Below are positions 1-8,199 of a stretch of DNA of 37,481 bases, one piece after another. Numbering within the stretch: position 1 is the stretch's first letter; each line of letters begins with the position of its first letter. The notes below the pieces were generated by a model. It was not told where the DNA came from. It saw only the letters and a list, made by a program, of their open reading frames with translations, and did no database searches. This DNA comes from a virus. The stretch lies in the IMG/VR virus record IMGVR_UViG_3300045776_000066, positions 1 to 37,481 of that record; one strand, written 5' to 3'. Made by a program: the position numbers and the translations under genes.

Positions 1-119
1 CCATCGCTCCTGATCCGCAAATACTGCGGGAAAGAATCGTACCCGTACGTAAATCCCGGAGTTGCCATGTTGTTGGAAGTCGCAGGCCAAGTGCCACCCC
101 TGAAGTAAAGCGTATTTCC
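1..119. repeat. Terminal direct overlap, left copy
   Basis: The first 119 bases are repeated at 37363-37481 with a single difference (C at 111, T at 37473). The repeat lies inside a gene whose reading frame continues across the join, so it most likely marks closure of a circular or circularly permuted genome rather than a non-coding end repeat. The mismatch is a synonymous Thr codon change on the minus strand (ACG/ACA), as expected from population variation. Confidence 0.95.
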
Positions 120-902
120 AACATAACCTGAGCCGCTCGTGAGCGTGCCATTTTGCACATAAAAACAATTGTTACTGCCCGCATCGTTTAAAAAGCCGAC
201 CAAATCTGTGAGATTGTTGCCGCTGTTGTAGACGATCATCCCGACGGCTTGACCTTGAAAAACATTGAAGGCAGAAGCCTTGATAGTCATCGTCCACGGA
301 TAACTCGGCGCGGTTTGCAAAAAAACTGGAGCGGTGGTGAAAGTGAATCCCACATTGCCACTCAATGAGAGATTTCCACCCGCCACGCTTGCGGTGTATT
401 GACCCGCAACCGCGTTCCCAAATAAAGCCCAAGGATTGGCGCCCGAGAAACGCGATCCGGTGGTGTCGATCACTGATCCCACGTCAAATTCGTCATCCCA
501 AATGGTGCCGGGCTCAGGATAAGTGTCCGGGGACAGCACCTGCGACAGCCACCCGCGAGTGCCTGCGTTGTTAGATCCGTAGAACTTGGTATTGCCCGGG
601 GTTGCCAGGTCATTGACCAGCTGTATGGGTGTTCCAGCTCCGTTGCCGGTGATTGAATCGACGCTTGAGACAGTCGCCGAGCCCAAAGCCACCCAGGCCG
701 CCCCCGTCCACACGACGGGATATCCCAACGTGGTATCGAACCACAACTGGCCGATATAGAGGTTCGTGGTCGGGCGTGAGGTTGAAGGACCGCTAGAGCT
801 CACCGCCTGCAGAATTTTCTGCACCGTGGAGAACCACCCCGCCCAAGCCTGAGAATCCAAGGTGAGGGGCGGCCGCGGCAATCCCCCCAGCGGCGATGTC
901 AT
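1..902 (-). CDS. Tail-associated beta-sandwich (ConA/lectin-like) protein, 5' part
   Basis: This is the 5' portion of a gene that leaves the window at base 1 and resumes at 37362, ending at 37203. Joined, it is 353 residues. The ATG at 902 overlaps the stop of the tail-hub gene (ATGA). Residues about 1-60 are Pro/Ser-rich followed by a short Trp-rich module (IGQLWFDTT, VVWTGAAWV) of the kind seen in phage tail fibres. From about residue 135 the pattern (WDDEFD, NPWALFG, then alternating strands) resembles concanavalin A-like glucanase/lectin folds. It sits directly after the P22 gp10-like hub, so a receptor- or glycan-binding role on the tail is inferred. No catalytic motif was identified. 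Confidence 0.8.
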   Translation of the reverse strand, partial: MTSPLGGLPRPPLTLDSQAWAGWFSTVQKILQAVSSSGPSTSRPTTNLYIGQLWFDTTLGYPVVWTGAAWVALGSATVSSVDSITGNGAGTPIQLVNDLATPGNTKFYGSNNAGTRGWLSQVLSPDTYPEPGTIWDDEFDVGSVIDTTGSRFSGANPWALFGNAVAGQYTASVAGGNLSLSGNVGFTFTTAPVFLQTAPSYPWTMTIKASAFNVFQGQAVGMIVYNSGNNLTDLVGFLNDAGSNNCFYVQNGTLTSGSGYVGNTLYFRGGTWPATSNNMATPGFTYGYDSFPQYLRIRSD

Positions 903-2380
903 TGGGCGGCCCGGCCGCGCATCCTCGAAATGGTAGCGCCGGCGGTGATGACAAAGGGCACGGGATCGGTCATGCGGATTTTGAACACGAACGAGCGGCC
1001 CGTGCCCCAGCGGCGGGTCAATACCCGGTGAATGAAATTCCCTTGCTTTCCCAAACTCACCAACCGTTCGGGCCCAAAGTCGCGCATATCACGGGAACGG
1101 CTGATCAACACCTGCGGCGTGTAGCCCTGAAGTGCCGGATTCGACAAGCCCACCCCCGTCTCCATGTCGACATAGAACGCGGACACCCGAAAGCGATTGA
1201 AGTCATTCAGCATGACCTTGGTAACAAATTCGCGCGGAATCACGTTCCCGTTGTCTTGATAGGTTGTCGGGCTCGGGTTGTACAAATTGGCCGACAGATA
1301 ATCCGAAACCCAGGTCTTGTAATAGGCGACGCAGGAAAACTGCCCCATGTGCCGCGCGCCCGGGCCTGGAGCTACGCCCGTTTGAGTCTCGCTCCATGTG
1401 TCTTCACTCACATCGTAAAGCAGAGAGCGCCCCAAGCCGTTGTTTGCAGATGGCAAGGTCAGCTGCACGAACTTGTGGTTGTCCTGCTGATAGACCAGCA
1501 TCGTGGCGTCGGACACTTTGGAGGTGGCCGCAATCGACTGCAGTATGTTGTCGACATCGGGCGTGGAGACGATCTGCACCTGATATCCGCGGATGCGCGC
1601 TACTTGGATGCCGCCTTCCCGGGTCTGCGTCAGGAATACGATGCTATCCCCGGCGTGCGCTCGAGCGTAGATGGCGGCAAGTCCATACTCTACCGCCGAG
1701 TTGGTGATGTACTGAAACGGTTCAACCGTGGCGCCCACGTTCTGCCAAAACTCCAAATGGCCCGCCGAAAACACCACCACCAAGCCGCCTAACGAATCTA
1801 CCGCTATCACGCTATCGGTGTATTGCACTGCGGTAAAATAACTCAGCGCATTCCAAGTGGTGCCGTCGTTCAAATTCGAGACGAATATCTGATTGGTGCC
1901 GGGAGACTCGCACAGGAAAAACCCGTTGCACTGCGTCACGGTTTTGGCGCCGTTTGGAAAACCCGCCGAGCTGATCTGCGTCAAGGTCAAGGTGGCGATG
2001 GTGAAGATATAGCCCAAAGCGCCGTCGACCACGATAACCTGGGTGGGATTGAGCGCAAGCTGCACACTGCCCACGGTTGACATCAAAGATCCGGATGATC
2101 CCAGCACACCCCCAGTCACACTGAGTGACTGGAAAGAAGCTCCAGCTACCACATAAAACGCCGAATTGTTGCCGATCATGCCCCGAATGGGATAAACATT
2201 GGTGAGATTGAGCGCGAACGCGAAGGCAAGTCCAGGAGTGCCGTAAACCACAATGGTCGACTTGTCGGCGTCTTTTCGCACCTCGAGATAGCAATTGAGG
2301 CGCCGCTGGCGGGTGACCACCGCGGACTTGGCGGTGATCCCAACGCCAAAGATTGATTGGCGCTTGAGCTTCGTCGTCAC
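899..2380 (-). CDS. P22 gp10-like tail hub / packaged-DNA stabilization protein
   Basis: The 493-residue protein matches the size and general character of P22 gp10-type stabilization proteins, which form the tail hub and plug the portal after packaging. It begins with a basic stretch (MTTKLKRQS). Many short beta-rich blades follow (for example GTPGLAFAF, GALGYIFTI, GGLVVVFSAGHLEFW). The C-terminal segment contains RRWGTGRSFVFKIRMTDPVPF, a region typical of this family as I remember it. The ATG overlaps the stop of the upstream gp4-like gene (ATGA), and its own stop overlaps the next tail gene. The gp4-gp10-tail protein order is that of P22-type short tails. Family assignment is from recognition and gene order, not a search. 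Confidence 0.8.
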   Translation of the reverse strand: MTTKLKRQSIFGVGITAKSAVVTRQRRLNCYLEVRKDADKSTIVVYGTPGLAFAFALNLTNVYPIRGMIGNNSAFYVVAGASFQSLSVTGGVLGSSGSLMSTVGSVQLALNPTQVIVVDGALGYIFTIATLTLTQISSAGFPNGAKTVTQCNGFFLCESPGTNQIFVSNLNDGTTWNALSYFTAVQYTDSVIAVDSLGGLVVVFSAGHLEFWQNVGATVEPFQYITNSAVEYGLAAIYARAHAGDSIVFLTQTREGGIQVARIRGYQVQIVSTPDVDNILQSIAATSKVSDATMLVYQQDNHKFVQLTLPSANNGLGRSLLYDVSEDTWSETQTGVAPGPGARHMGQFSCVAYYKTWVSDYLSANLYNPSPTTYQDNGNVIPREFVTKVMLNDFNRFRVSAFYVDMETGVGLSNPALQGYTPQVLISRSRDMRDFGPERLVSLGKQGNFIHRVLTRRWGTGRSFVFKIRMTDPVPFVITAGATISRMRGRAAQ

Positions 2381-3438
2381 GGTGTATACGGACTTTCGGC
2401 GTAGGGCTCGAAATACACATCGGTAATCGCGGGATCCGCCTGTTTGGCAATCGCCAAGGCTTCAGTCAAGTTCTGCTCCATGGTCTGCGTCCACTCGCAA
2501 TCGAACATGCTAGCGATGTCCTTCGCATGTCCCCAAGTAAGCGCTCTATACCACTGCTGCGGGTAGTCGGGAGAGTCTCCGGGGTTCACCAGATCCTGAG
2601 TGGGCGCCAAGTAGACGCAGTGCAGGCGCTTGGTCACATCCTGGGCGCCGGCAACATCCAAATACAGAATGCCGTTCGGTGACTGATTGGTGAACTGGCT
2701 TTCGTACAGGATGGCCGTAGGATCAGCGATGTTAGTCGGCGCCACCTTGGTGGGCAGCGACTCATAGCGCTCGGTGGTCATGAAATTTAAGGGCGTGTCG
2801 TTGGCGTAAATGTCCCGCAAGACACAGGTTATGATCGACAGCGGCCGCACCGCCTTGTTGGTGTAGTTCCATACGTACGTGACTGCCGAGGCGGTGATAG
2901 CGTTGGGCACTCCCGATTGGATGGTCATCGTCGGCGGATTAGGAACGGGGTTCAAATTCGTGATCTTGGTCCAGTAAATATCGTTACCGTTCAAGATCCC
3001 GACATAGTCGCCGATGTTCTGCTGCGCAATGGATGCCACCGGGATGGTCGTCGCATTGGCGGCCACGCTCGTCGCGACGTACGTCTGACCGTAGCTTTGC
3101 GGATACGCAAGCCCCGCCGTTGAATCGACCCAATGATCGCCCGTCTGGCCTAAGTTATAGGCGTATTTAGCCACGCCCATGAATAGGTCCGCGCGTCGTC
3201 TCGTCCAGATTTTGAGTCCCGGCGCGAAATCGGTGTTCCCCATCCATTGCTTGGTCATCATGTTGAGCTTAAAAGAACAATCCGAGTATTCCTGCGCGGT
3301 CAGGTCTTCCTGCGGATCGATCGCTCCCAAATCGATCGCCGCCGCCCTGATAACCTGCTTTTGGGTAACAGAAAAAGTCCACGTCCCCGAGGTCGAGGGC
3401 GTATTGGCGGTAAACAGATTGATATTGAGCGCGGTCAC
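2377..3438 (-). CDS. Head-to-tail adaptor, P22 gp4-like head completion protein
   Basis: This 353-residue protein fits the adaptor family that docks under the portal ring. The N-terminal third is helical with the signature QKQVIRAAAIDLGAID followed by SFKLNMMTKQW, resembling the 'AL..LG...AE...LN.M...W' pattern of gp4/T7 gp11-type proteins. The remainder is beta-rich. I chose the GTG at 3438 because it overlaps the upstream MTase-GT9 stop (GTGA), the coupling used throughout this genome. A longer frame back to 3495 would overlap that gene by 61 bases. Its stop overlaps the gp10-like start. Confidence 0.75.
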   Translation of the reverse strand: MTALNINLFTANTPSTSGTWTFSVTQKQVIRAAAIDLGAIDPQEDLTAQEYSDCSFKLNMMTKQWMGNTDFAPGLKIWTRRRADLFMGVAKYAYNLGQTGDHWVDSTAGLAYPQSYGQTYVATSVAANATTIPVASIAQQNIGDYVGILNGNDIYWTKITNLNPVPNPPTMTIQSGVPNAITASAVTYVWNYTNKAVRPLSIITCVLRDIYANDTPLNFMTTERYESLPTKVAPTNIADPTAILYESQFTNQSPNGILYLDVAGAQDVTKRLHCVYLAPTQDLVNPGDSPDYPQQWYRALTWGHAKDIASMFDCEWTQTMEQNLTEALAIAKQADPAITDVYFEPYAESPYTP

Positions 3439-5093
3439 ACAATCGCCGCTTGGGGCTTCAACACCGATCTTATGACCGCACGGATGGTCGCCCATACCTC
3501 ATCGCCGTCCAAATCCGCCATGCACTGCGCGACGCCGCGCTCGGGGTGCTGCTTACAGTGCTCCCACGAGTAGTGGAGCATGTGGCAGGCGGGCGCCTCG
3601 TTCGCGCCGCGACCTGGGCAATGAGTGATGGAAGAAGCCACCGAGGTGGTATTGACCCAGTCGCGGCAGAGGTTCTCTTCGGTGCTGTGCGACAGGACCA
3701 AAACCTTGGGCTGCGGCAGCTGACTCATGGCGTTCATGACTCCGGTTTCAGGACCAATGCCCACATCCACAAACTCCAACAGGCTCATGGTCTCGCGAAT
3801 GCTGTACTTGCCAGAACGCGGCTTGACCCGCGGTTCGTGCTCCCACCCCTGCTCGAGGATTTGCGCATCCGCGCCACCCACAAGCACCACATGGGCGGTC
3901 GGAAATTCCACCATGATGGAGGCAATCGTGGCATCCAGTCCGTCCCAGGTCTTATGCACGGAAGAACCCGCCAAGGCCCACAGAATGAGCGGAGCCCCTC
4001 CCAGGCGTGCGCGTTCGGCCTTGGCCCAGTCAACCTCCGACTGCCGAGGGAAAAAGCGCACTTGGGGCTTGTGCGGGATCCCTGCGATGAGGTGAGCAAG
4101 CTCCACATAATTGTGGTTCATGTACTTGTGCCGCGCGGCCGGCGACCACAGGTGTGGCGTCTTGCCAGGAATCGACAAGAGCGAACCTTCAACGGATTCG
4201 GAAAGATTCACCCACTTGTCAAACTTTTTGGCGTGATAAGACCAAAAGTCACCCAGCATGTGGTTTGGAACTTGATCCTTGTCCTGCAGGTAGAACTGAT
4301 CGATGTTGGGGTCGAATTCGATTACAGTGTGCCCCGGTGGGCTCGTGAACAGGGTGACGTGATAACCCTGCGCTTTCAAACCCGCAGCCACCGAGCTCGT
4401 CTGCAAAAGATCCCCAAAAGCGCCGTAGCGCACGATTGCGGCAGTTTTCCTTGGCTTTGGCTGGTTCCACGAAAAATGACAGCCGCCGCGGCGCTTCTGA
4501 AACACGAAGTAAAGTGAGTATTCGTGCTCTTGGTGGCGGGTTTGAAAGTCGATCAGATCCCAGCCGTGGCCGGTTTCTTTCATGAGCTTGACCACCCTCT
4601 CATAGCTCACGTTCCACGCATGATCGGGATTGGCGCCCGGTTCCCCCACTTTGGGGTACTCATTTTCATCGGGCACGTAAAGGATCAAATACCCGTCGGT
4701 TTTTAAAACCCGCAGCCACTCTTTGAGAGCTTCGCCGGCGGTGTGCTTCTCAACGATCATCCGCTCGGCGAGCGCGCGCTTGACGGGATCTGCATCTTTT
4801 TTAGGTTCCAAACGCTCCAGCGGTATGTGCTCAAGGAGGTGGCTCGAGAACACGAAATCCATGGAACCCGACGCAAACATGGGCAAATCTGCGGCCGATT
4901 CGACCCAAATATCAGCATTCACCGGATGGTTGAAAAGAGCTCGATCTTTGCCGCTATCCACACCAATAAAATGCGGAAAGGTCTTCTGCATCCCGCAACC
5001 TAAGTCGAGTCCTCGGCCGCGAGTCCACTTGACGATCTCCCACTTGATCTTGCCCGATTCGTTCCCCAAGGGCCCGTCGATCTTCCATACCAT
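3435..5093 (-). CDS. Methyltransferase-glycosyltransferase family 9 fusion
   Basis: This is a 552-residue two-domain protein. Residues about 1-200 look like a class I SAM-dependent methyltransferase: motif I GLDLGCG (28-34), an acidic strand end (GVDSG), DFVFSSHLLEHI as the post-motif region, then LRVLKTDGYLILYVPDE. Residues about 218-552 resemble GT9, the ADP-heptose:LPS heptosyltransferase family: AAIVRYGAFGDLLQTS at the N-terminus, ILWALAGSSVHKTWDG, AHVVLVGGAD and VDVGIGPETGVMNAMSQL. A Cys/His-rich tail follows (HCPG, CHMLHYSWEHC). It is encoded among tail genes, 13 bases after the preceding stop. The acceptor is unknown: host LPS, a virion glycan or another substrate are all possible. Confidence 0.8.
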   Translation of the reverse strand: MVWKIDGPLGNESGKIKWEIVKWTRGRGLDLGCGMQKTFPHFIGVDSGKDRALFNHPVNADIWVESAADLPMFASGSMDFVFSSHLLEHIPLERLEPKKDADPVKRALAERMIVEKHTAGEALKEWLRVLKTDGYLILYVPDENEYPKVGEPGANPDHAWNVSYERVVKLMKETGHGWDLIDFQTRHQEHEYSLYFVFQKRRGGCHFSWNQPKPRKTAAIVRYGAFGDLLQTSSVAAGLKAQGYHVTLFTSPPGHTVIEFDPNIDQFYLQDKDQVPNHMLGDFWSYHAKKFDKWVNLSESVEGSLLSIPGKTPHLWSPAARHKYMNHNYVELAHLIAGIPHKPQVRFFPRQSEVDWAKAERARLGGAPLILWALAGSSVHKTWDGLDATIASIMVEFPTAHVVLVGGADAQILEQGWEHEPRVKPRSGKYSIRETMSLLEFVDVGIGPETGVMNAMSQLPQPKVLVLSHSTEENLCRDWVNTTSVASSITHCPGRGANEAPACHMLHYSWEHCKQHPERGVAQCMADLDGDEVWATIRAVIRSVLKPQAAIV

Positions 5094-5106
5094 CGGGCAG
5101 CATCCT

Positions 5107-5514
5107 TTAAGCGGGTTTCGGGTTCGCGCCCTTCACAATTCCAACAAGTTTCGGGTTGAATGCCTTGGGAGAACCTTTCGGCTCTTCGCGCAGGTAGCGC
5201 TTGTCGCGGCCAAACTGGTGACCGTTCTGCACATAGGCGGCGTCATGGTCGCCCACGCATAGACCATAAGGCTCGGTCTCATCAAAAATTGGGTTATTGT
5301 CTTCGTCGACCTTGCCGCGGTTCGGTTCTGCGGGCAAAGCGGCGGCGCGCTTGCGGGTCGCCGCGAGCTCGGCGTCAATGGCCGCCAAGCGCGCTTTCAA
5401 GAGCGCATTCTCGCTCGCCAAGTCGTCTTTCTCGGCCAGCGCCTCTGCCAATTCTCCAGAACCCATTGGAGCGGTGGAAAGCGTCTGGTTAGGCTTCTGC
5501 GGGGGGTTCGCCAT
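5107..5514 (-). CDS. Coiled-coil hypothetical virion-cluster protein
   Basis: This is a 135-residue protein with no recognised family. The ATG at 5514 follows a GGAG 8 bases upstream, so I preferred it over a longer frame to 5541. Residues about 27-70 form a heptad-like, Ala/Glu/Leu-rich coiled coil. The C-terminal part is polar with DNNPIFDETEPYG and FGRDKRYLREEPKGSP. It overlaps the previous gene by 26 bases and is followed 13 bases later by the MTase-GT9 gene, placing it in the late structural transcript. Confidence 0.6.
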   Translation of the reverse strand: MANPPQKPNQTLSTAPMGSGELAEALAEKDDLASENALLKARLAAIDAELAATRKRAAALPAEPNRGKVDEDNNPIFDETEPYGLCVGDHDAAYVQNGHQFGRDKRYLREEPKGSPKAFNPKLVGIVKGANPKPA

Positions 5515-5701
5515 TACTCTGCTCCTGCGGCTTTGGATCAACCGCGAATGTACTCGATTGGATCAAGTGGTCAAGCATCGCGGCTTCGGCCACGATATTG
5601 GTTCTGCCCCAATTGATCGTCATCCATACGTCCGAATGCAGAAGGGCGACGACCAGCAATCGGACGCGGTCCAAGCGTTCCAAATCTTGCGGATCGGTCA
5701 C
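5489..5701 (-). CDS. Small helical hypothetical protein
   Basis: This is a 70-residue protein. The ATG at 5701 overlaps the stop of the preceding small gene (ATGA). Residues 1-47 are predicted helical with a hydrophobic face (RVRLLVVALLHSDVW, NIVAEAAMLDHLIQ). The C-terminal 20 residues are Pro/Gln/Glu-rich and probably disordered. It is too short of hydrophobic length to be clearly transmembrane. No family is recognised, and a role in virion assembly is inferred from position only. Confidence 0.55.
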   Translation of the reverse strand: MTDPQDLERLDRVRLLVVALLHSDVWMTINWGRTNIVAEAAMLDHLIQSSTFAVDPKPQEQSNGEPPAEA

Positions 5702-5856
5702 GATTCGGTGCTCTTGCCAGGCCTCTTGTAGGGCATGGGCTTTCGCATCTGCGGCGTTTCATACTGCTTGCCGCTCTGCTTTAGTCGGCCAGCAGGCTCG
5801 GAAATGACTTTGCCATCTTTGAGCTTTGAGATGGGCCCGTACGATTTCTTCTTCAT
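5698..5856 (-). CDS. Small basic protein with GKQ-x-ETPQ motif
   Basis: This is a 52-residue, strongly basic protein starting at the ATG at 5856, which has AGGAAGG just upstream. The central motif SGKQYETPQ recurs as NGKQWETPQ near the N-terminus of the 165-residue protein at 8200-8697, so the two share a short module. The rest is Lys/Pro-rich and probably disordered. Function is unknown. The stop overlaps the next start. Confidence 0.55.
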   Translation of the reverse strand: MKKKSYGPISKLKDGKVISEPAGRLKQSGKQYETPQMRKPMPYKRPGKSTES

Positions 5857-5866
5857 GTCGGCCTTC

Positions 5867-6373
5867 CTAAAACAGAAACCAAGCCGATTGCTGCGCGCTG
5901 TACGTGATGTGATATCCCGTCTGAGCGGCAATCGCTGCAGGACTTGAAAAATTGAACAACCGTGTTCCGGTCGGAAGTGTAAGCGTCAGAGCGGTAATTG
6001 CAAACTGGGATTTGAGATAGTAGTCATCACCGTCTTGCGGTGCGGATGGGAAAACCAACGTGAGCGTCGCCAGAGCGGCAGACGGGGACAGCCAAAGGTA
6101 CAGCTTCCGATAGCCTTGGCCAACCGGCGATGGCACGTTGAAAGTCGATCCGGAGGTGGGCGAATCGATGATGAAAATGCCTGGTGCTGGGGTTGCGGGA
6201 GCGGGCGCCGTAAACACGCCGCCCGAATATGTGCCTCCCGTTTGCGCGTTAGGCTGGTTGAGTGCAGATACCAAAATGTTCGGTGCGACGTTGTAAGTGG
6301 AAACGTTGTCCCACAGCACTACATTAAGCACGTTGCCGCTTGGATCTATTACTGCGTAAGGTTGAAGTACCAT
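5867..6373 (-). CDS. Hypothetical beta-rich structural protein
   Basis: This is a 168-residue protein of unknown family. The ATG at 6373 has AGGA about 7 bases upstream. The N-terminus (YAVIDPSGNVLNVVLWD) is a short beta hairpin seen at the start of many phage tail and appendage proteins. Then comes a Pro/Ala/Gly linker (APAPATPAPG) and a C-terminal beta-rich domain (YRKLYLWLSPS, LTLTLPTGTRLFNFSS, ending QSAWFLF). Its position after the Gly-rich adhesin-type gene suggests a virion appendage or its chaperone. Confidence 0.6.
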   Translation of the reverse strand: MVLQPYAVIDPSGNVLNVVLWDNVSTYNVAPNILVSALNQPNAQTGGTYSGGVFTAPAPATPAPGIFIIDSPTSGSTFNVPSPVGQGYRKLYLWLSPSAALATLTLVFPSAPQDGDDYYLKSQFAITALTLTLPTGTRLFNFSSPAAIAAQTGYHITYSAQQSAWFLF

Positions 6374-6382
6374 GGGTTTTCC

Positions 6383-7531
6383 TCAGTAGTAGGCAATTAT
6401 GGTGACTTGGCCGCCGCTACCGTTACCGCCAGCACCGCTAGTATTTGTAGCTAGTGCCGAACCACCACCACCGCCACCTGACCCGTTAATTCCTACCCCT
6501 CCGCTACCACCGTTTCCTGTTATTGAGCTACCACCCCCACCGGAACCATAGCCCGGAGAATACGCGGGAATGCTTCCTGTATTTCCGCTGCCTCCGTTTG
6601 ACCCTATCGCACCGCCAGTACCACCATTATTTGAATATAATAGGAGTAATCCACCTCTGCCACCGGCAAATGCCGTTGGAGCTGTAGAAATACCGCCACC
6701 CGAACCGCCACCTGTAACGTTGAAATAACTACCGTTAGCGGCCTGAATACCTGCGCCCCCGTTAAGTCCGCCTGCGCCTCCGCTACCTGGGAAAATGGCA
6801 AGTCCGCTTGTGCCCGTAGTACCGCTACCCCCCGAACCGCTGCCGTAACCAGCGGCTCCTCCCGAACTTCCAGATGCGTTACTCCCCGTATTTTGTGGTG
6901 AACCACCCGCACCACCACCAGAGTTGGCCGAGATTTGCCCGCCAGCCCCCGCCCCGCCACCGTACACGGAAAAAATTCCAGCAGTGGAAGCGCCGCCCGC
7001 GGTGCCGTTGTTCCCGGCCCCGGCGCTGGTAATCCCCGCGCCACCAGCCCCTGCCGCGCCAACGGTTATCGTTTGGGGGCTAGGAAAAGAGGAAAAGGAT
7101 AAAATAAAGTCGTTATATCCAGCGCCACCACCCCCGCCGCCACCGCTTGACGCAACTCCAGACGCAGTTATCGCACCGGAACCACCACCACCACCACCAC
7201 CCCATATAATCAAACGAATAATTTTCGGTGAGCCGACCTCAGTCCACGTGCCGCTGCTAGTGAACGTTTGCACGTCCACCGCAGAAATGGCGCCCGGCGC
7301 AGCTGCGGTCGAAGCTCCAGTGCCCGCCATGAGCGCGGCCTGGATGTTGCCGGCGGTGATTTCCAAGTCGGTGGTGGGCCCGGTGCCGTTGGTGACTGTG
7401 ACCGTGCTGCCCGAGCTCGTGATCGTGCTGATTGACCCTGAGCCACCAGACGCTGCGTATTGCAGGCCGGTGGCCGGATCGATCAACACAATTGAGATGG
7501 GCGCCGCAGAGTTGCCCGAAACCACGGTCAT
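6383..7531 (-). CDS. Glycine-rich tail adhesin-type protein
   Basis: This is a 382-residue protein. It opens with an SGN-x-APIS-LIDPATG-QY module shared with its upstream neighbour. A short linker follows, then FTSSGTWT and IIRLIIWGGGGGGGSG, the usual entry into phage polyglycine domains. About 250 residues of Gly-rich loops follow (runs such as SGGGGGGGAG and GSGGGGSS). Polyglycine-helix sandwiches of this sort form receptor-binding tips in T-even gp38/S16-type adhesins, so a receptor-binding or fibre role is inferred. The start overlaps the previous stop (ATGA). The opposite strand looks open here only because of the Gly/Pro complementarity. Confidence 0.75.
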   Translation of the reverse strand: MTVVSGNSAAPISIVLIDPATGLQYAASGGSGSISTITSSGSTVTVTNGTGPTTDLEITAGNIQAALMAGTGASTAAAPGAISAVDVQTFTSSGTWTEVGSPKIIRLIIWGGGGGGGSGAITASGVASSGGGGGGGAGYNDFILSFSSFPSPQTITVGAAGAGGAGITSAGAGNNGTAGGASTAGIFSVYGGGAGAGGQISANSGGGAGGSPQNTGSNASGSSGGAAGYGSGSGGSGTTGTSGLAIFPGSGGAGGLNGGAGIQAANGSYFNVTGGGSGGGISTAPTAFAGGRGGLLLLYSNNGGTGGAIGSNGGSGNTGSIPAYSPGYGSGGGGSSITGNGGSGGVGINGSGGGGGGSALATNTSGAGGNGSGGQVTIIAYY

Positions 7532-7713
7532 GGCTTGTACTGATTCCCGGTCGTGGGATTGATCGCCACCACCGATTTAGGCGCTGAGATATTGCCTGAC
7601 GGCAGTTTAGGAGAAGGCGTATCGGCGCTGCCGTATTTGTACGGCTGGCCGTTCGCCGGATCGATCAAATAGGCTGAAATCGGCGCGGGCGTGTTACCCG
7701 ATGGGACCGCCAT
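7528..7713 (-). CDS. 61-residue protein made of two SGN...P-x-G-x-x-Y modules
   Basis: The protein is essentially two copies of a ~22-residue module. One begins SGNTPAPISAYLIDPANGQ and the other SGNISAPKSVVAINPTTGN, separated by a short linker. The same module begins the adjacent 382-residue adhesin-type protein. The two genes overlap by ATGA. The module may be an assembly or attachment unit, but nothing in the sequence proves this. Confidence 0.6.
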   Translation of the reverse strand: MAVPSGNTPAPISAYLIDPANGQPYKYGSADTPSPKLPSGNISAPKSVVAINPTTGNQYKP

Positions 7714-7716
7714 CGC

Positions 7717-8190
7717 TCACATCCGATCAAGCATGTTGTTGCGCTCAACGAAGCCTTCCACACCGTCGACTTCGACCGTGTCATAGAAGGCATCGTTGTG
7801 TTCTCTGGTGTACATATCGTCCGTGGGCCTCAACATTTTGCGATCAAACCCTCGACTGAGCACCCGGGAGCTTAAGTCCTGGGTGCGGTCGCCGCGGGCG
7901 AGTTCATCGCCCAAATTGCCGGCGGTGTTGATCGACATCTTACGGATGTCGCACATCTCCTGGTCTTCAATGTCCATGCCGGGAGGCAGCGACTGATAGA
8001 ACCGGGCGTTGTTCAAAAACCTCGAATTTGGATCACCACCGGGCAATCCTTCACGCCCGGGTGTGTTCTTCTTCGCCCGCGCCTCGGCATCAGTCACCCA
8101 CCCGCCGCCGGCGTGATCGCGATCGCTCGCATCATCGTTATCCTGCGACGGATAGTTTACCTGGAACTTTTCTTGAACGATCTTTGACAA
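7717..8190 (-). CDS. Hypothetical protein with LPPGMDIEDQE-CDIR motif
   Basis: This is a 157-residue, very polar protein. The only start with a Shine-Dalgarno match is a TTG at 8190 (GGAG 5-6 bases upstream). It carries QSLPPGMDIEDQEMCDIRKM at about residues 65-85, which is nearly repeated in the next-upstream protein (8200-8697). The rest is rich in Asp, Arg and Asn. The pair lies between decoration-like genes and adhesin genes, so minor capsid or appendage roles are likely, but the family is not recognised. Confidence 0.6.
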   Translation of the reverse strand: MSKIVQEKFQVNYPSQDNDDASDRDHAGGGWVTDAEARAKKNTPGREGLPGGDPNSRFLNNARFYQSLPPGMDIEDQEMCDIRKMSINTAGNLGDELARGDRTQDLSSRVLSRGFDRKMLRPTDDMYTREHNDAFYDTVEVDGVEGFVERNNMLDRM

Positions 8191-8199
8191 AATCGCTCC

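Noticed and set aside
1-119. True direct terminal repeat as packaging ends
   Set aside because: It is inside a gene that is open across the join and only 119 bases long, so assembly overlap of a circular map is simpler.
896-1792. Long plus-strand open frame opposite the tail-hub gene
   Set aside because: It is antisense to a well supported gene with coupled ends, has Arg/His/Pro-rich shadow composition and no ribosome-binding site.
3450-4517. 355-codon plus-strand open frame
   Set aside because: It lies antisense to the methyltransferase-GT9 gene and has typical shadow composition (many His, Arg, Leu).
6924-7562. Pro-rich plus-strand open frame
   Set aside because: It is the complement of the polyglycine-coding gene; GGN codons read as Pro/Ala on the other strand.
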